NCBI GenBank assembly: GCA_002383375.1
Contig: DFYR01000076.1
Coordinates: 154-41,936, forward strand
Direction: 5' to 3'
Length of the DNA stretch: 41,783 nt
From: Spirochaetaceae bacterium UBA4077
Lineage (GTDB): Bacteria; Spirochaetota; Spirochaetia; Treponematales; Rectinemataceae
Part shown: positions 40,699-41,783 of the stretch, piece after piece
Layout of the letters: every line of letters starts with the position of its first letter
Numbering within the stretch: position 1 is the first letter of the stretch
Position numbers and translations under genes: made by a program
The notes under the pieces: generated by a model
Told to the model about the DNA's origin: nothing
The model's database searches: none
The model's input: the letters and a program-made list of their open reading frames with translations, nothing else

Positions 40699-41783
40699 TC
40701 AGAAGCTCCTGTCGGCGATGTAGCGGTATTCCTTGTACCTGCGCTCGATGAGGCCGCGCTGTTTTTCCAGAAGCTGGGCAGCCCGTTCGGGATTGGCTTC
40801 CCTCAAGGACTTGAACCGTACTTCTGCGTACATGTAGCCATCGAGCTTGCTGTAATCCGGCTCCTTGGAGTCCAGCTGGAAGGGATTCTTTCCCTGGGCC
40901 TTGAGCCTGGGGTCGTAACGGTACAGAGGCCAGACACCGGACTCGACCGCCGCCTTCTGCTGGTTCATGCCCTTCATCATGTCGATTCCCTGGTTGATGC
41001 AGTGGGAGTAGGCGACGATGATTGAGGGGCCGTCATAGCTCTCGGCCTCCCTGAAGGCCTTGATGGTCTGGCTCATGTTGGCGCCCAGGGCGACCTGGGC
41101 TACGTAGACGTAGCCGTAGCTCATGGCGATCATGCCCAGGTCTTTCTTCATCGTTTCCTTGCCCGCGGTGGCGAACTTGGCGATGGCGCCCACTGGGGTG
41201 GCCTTCGAAGCCTGGCCGCCGGTGTTGGAATAGACCTCGGTGTCCAGGACGAGAATATTCACGTTCTTGCCCGAGGCGATGACGTGGTCCAGGCCGCCGA
41301 AACCGATGTCGTAGGCCCAGCCGTCGCCGCCGATGATCCAGACTGACTTGTGCACCAGGCTTTCGGCCAGGTTCAGCAGTTCCTTGGCCCAGCCCTCTTT
41401 GGAGCCAGAGATGGCTTTCTTGAGCTCTTCGACGGAAGCCCGCTGGGCTTCGATTTCCTCGTCGCCCGTCATGGGATTGACCAGGATCTTGTCGGCCAAG
41501 GCGGCGTCCACGCCCTTGCCCTTGGCCTGAACCAAAAGCTCCTTGGCGTATTCGGCCTTCTTGTCGGCGGTGAGCCTCATGCCCATGCCGAACTCGGCCG
41601 CGTCCTCGAAGAGGCTGTTGGACCAGGCCGGTCCGCGGCCGTCGGGGCGGGTGGTGTAGGGCGTGGTGGGCAGGTTGCCGCCGTAGATGGAGGAACAGCC
41701 CGTGGCGTTGGCGCAGAGGGCGCGGTCGCCGAAGAGCTGGCTCATCAGCTTGATATAGGGGGTCTCGCCGCAGCCGGCGCAGG
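40699..41783 (-). CDS. nifJ: Pyruvate:ferredoxin (flavodoxin) oxidoreductase, C-terminal part (5' end off window)
   Basis: The open frame enters from the right edge (CAGCGETPYIKLMSQLFGDR) and covers the last ~360 residues of a large single-chain enzyme that is about 1170-1190 residues in full. The thiamine-diphosphate domain is clear: GDGWAYDIGFGGLDHVIASG (metal and cofactor binding), LDTEVYSNTGGQASKATPVG, and AQVALGANMSQTIKAF. The CAGCGETP stretch belongs to the cluster-binding part next to it. It oxidises pyruvate to acetyl-CoA and CO2, reducing ferredoxin, as in anaerobes. The strong terminator follows its stop. Confidence 0.94.
   Translation of the reverse strand, partial: CAGCGETPYIKLMSQLFGDRALCANATGCSSIYGGNLPTTPYTTRPDGRGPAWSNSLFEDAAEFGMGMRLTADKKAEYAKELLVQAKGKGVDAALADKILVNPMTGDEEIEAQRASVEELKKAISGSKEGWAKELLNLAESLVHKSVWIIGGDGWAYDIGFGGLDHVIASGKNVNILVLDTEVYSNTGGQASKATPVGAIAKFATAGKETMKKDLGMIAMSYGYVYVAQVALGANMSQTIKAFREAESYDGPSIIVAYSHCINQGIDMMKGMNQQKAAVESGVWPLYRYDPRLKAQGKNPFQLDSKEPDYSKLDGYMYAEVRFKSLREANPERAAQLLEKQRGLIERRYKEYRYIADRSF

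Overview
The window is a bacterial chromosome segment of moderately high GC, densely packed with metabolic and transport operons. The likeliest source is a fermentative, anaerobic, amino-acid- and organic-acid-using member of the Spirochaetota. This is an inference from a PPi-dependent PEP carboxykinase, a TAXI-type TRAP system, pyruvate:ferredoxin oxidoreductase and histidine degradation genes found together. No rRNA or tRNA marker is present to confirm it.

Layout. (1) 1-3711, minus: a sugar-acid or dipeptide-type enolase-superfamily enzyme, two paralogous ABC permeases and an NMT1/SsuA-like binding protein (cut by the window edge), divergent from a ROK repressor (3801-5024). (2) 5211-13794, plus: a GntR/FCD regulator followed by a TAXI-TRAP binding protein, a fused TRAP permease, a DRE-TIM acyltransferase/lyase, a PF04199-type cyclase, a molybdopterin oxidoreductase and its 4x[4Fe-4S] partner. 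This looks like one uncharacterised uptake-and-catabolism operon. A 15-bp repeat before gntR and over the transporter promoter is its probable operator. (3) 13795-15716: an AT-rich accessory patch with a two-repeat, type I-E-like CRISPR remnant of 61-bp period, a perfect 21-bp-arm palindrome over a promoter, and an AAA/DUF4143 ATPase. (4) 15717-20403, minus: livK-livH-livM-livG-livF branched-chain amino-acid ABC transporter, with tandem hairpins between the binding protein and the permeases. (5) 20702-21631: RarD-type EamA permease. (6) 21740-28285, minus: hutH, PPi-type PEP carboxykinase and hutI, tightly packed, linking histidine catabolism to the PEP/oxaloacetate node. (7) 28346-34647: EamA permease, CPA2 antiporter fused to an EIIA domain, RluA-type pseudouridine synthase, an orphan small protein, DUF72, YggT and YhbY. 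(8) 34586-40538, minus: MFS-HEAT fusion, MATE exporter, MazG, membrane-bound LuxR-type regulator and VanZ-like protein. (9) 40699 to the end: C-terminal part of pyruvate:ferredoxin oxidoreductase, with a clear terminator.

Two patterns cut across the genes. First, several genes without a Shine-Dalgarno (the enolase, hutH, EamA, yggT and MFS-HEAT genes) carry a TANNNT -10 box exactly 6 nt before an ATG, which suggests leaderless transcripts. Second, both binding-protein/permease junctions (TRAP and liv) contain strong hairpins, as expected for making more binding protein than permease.
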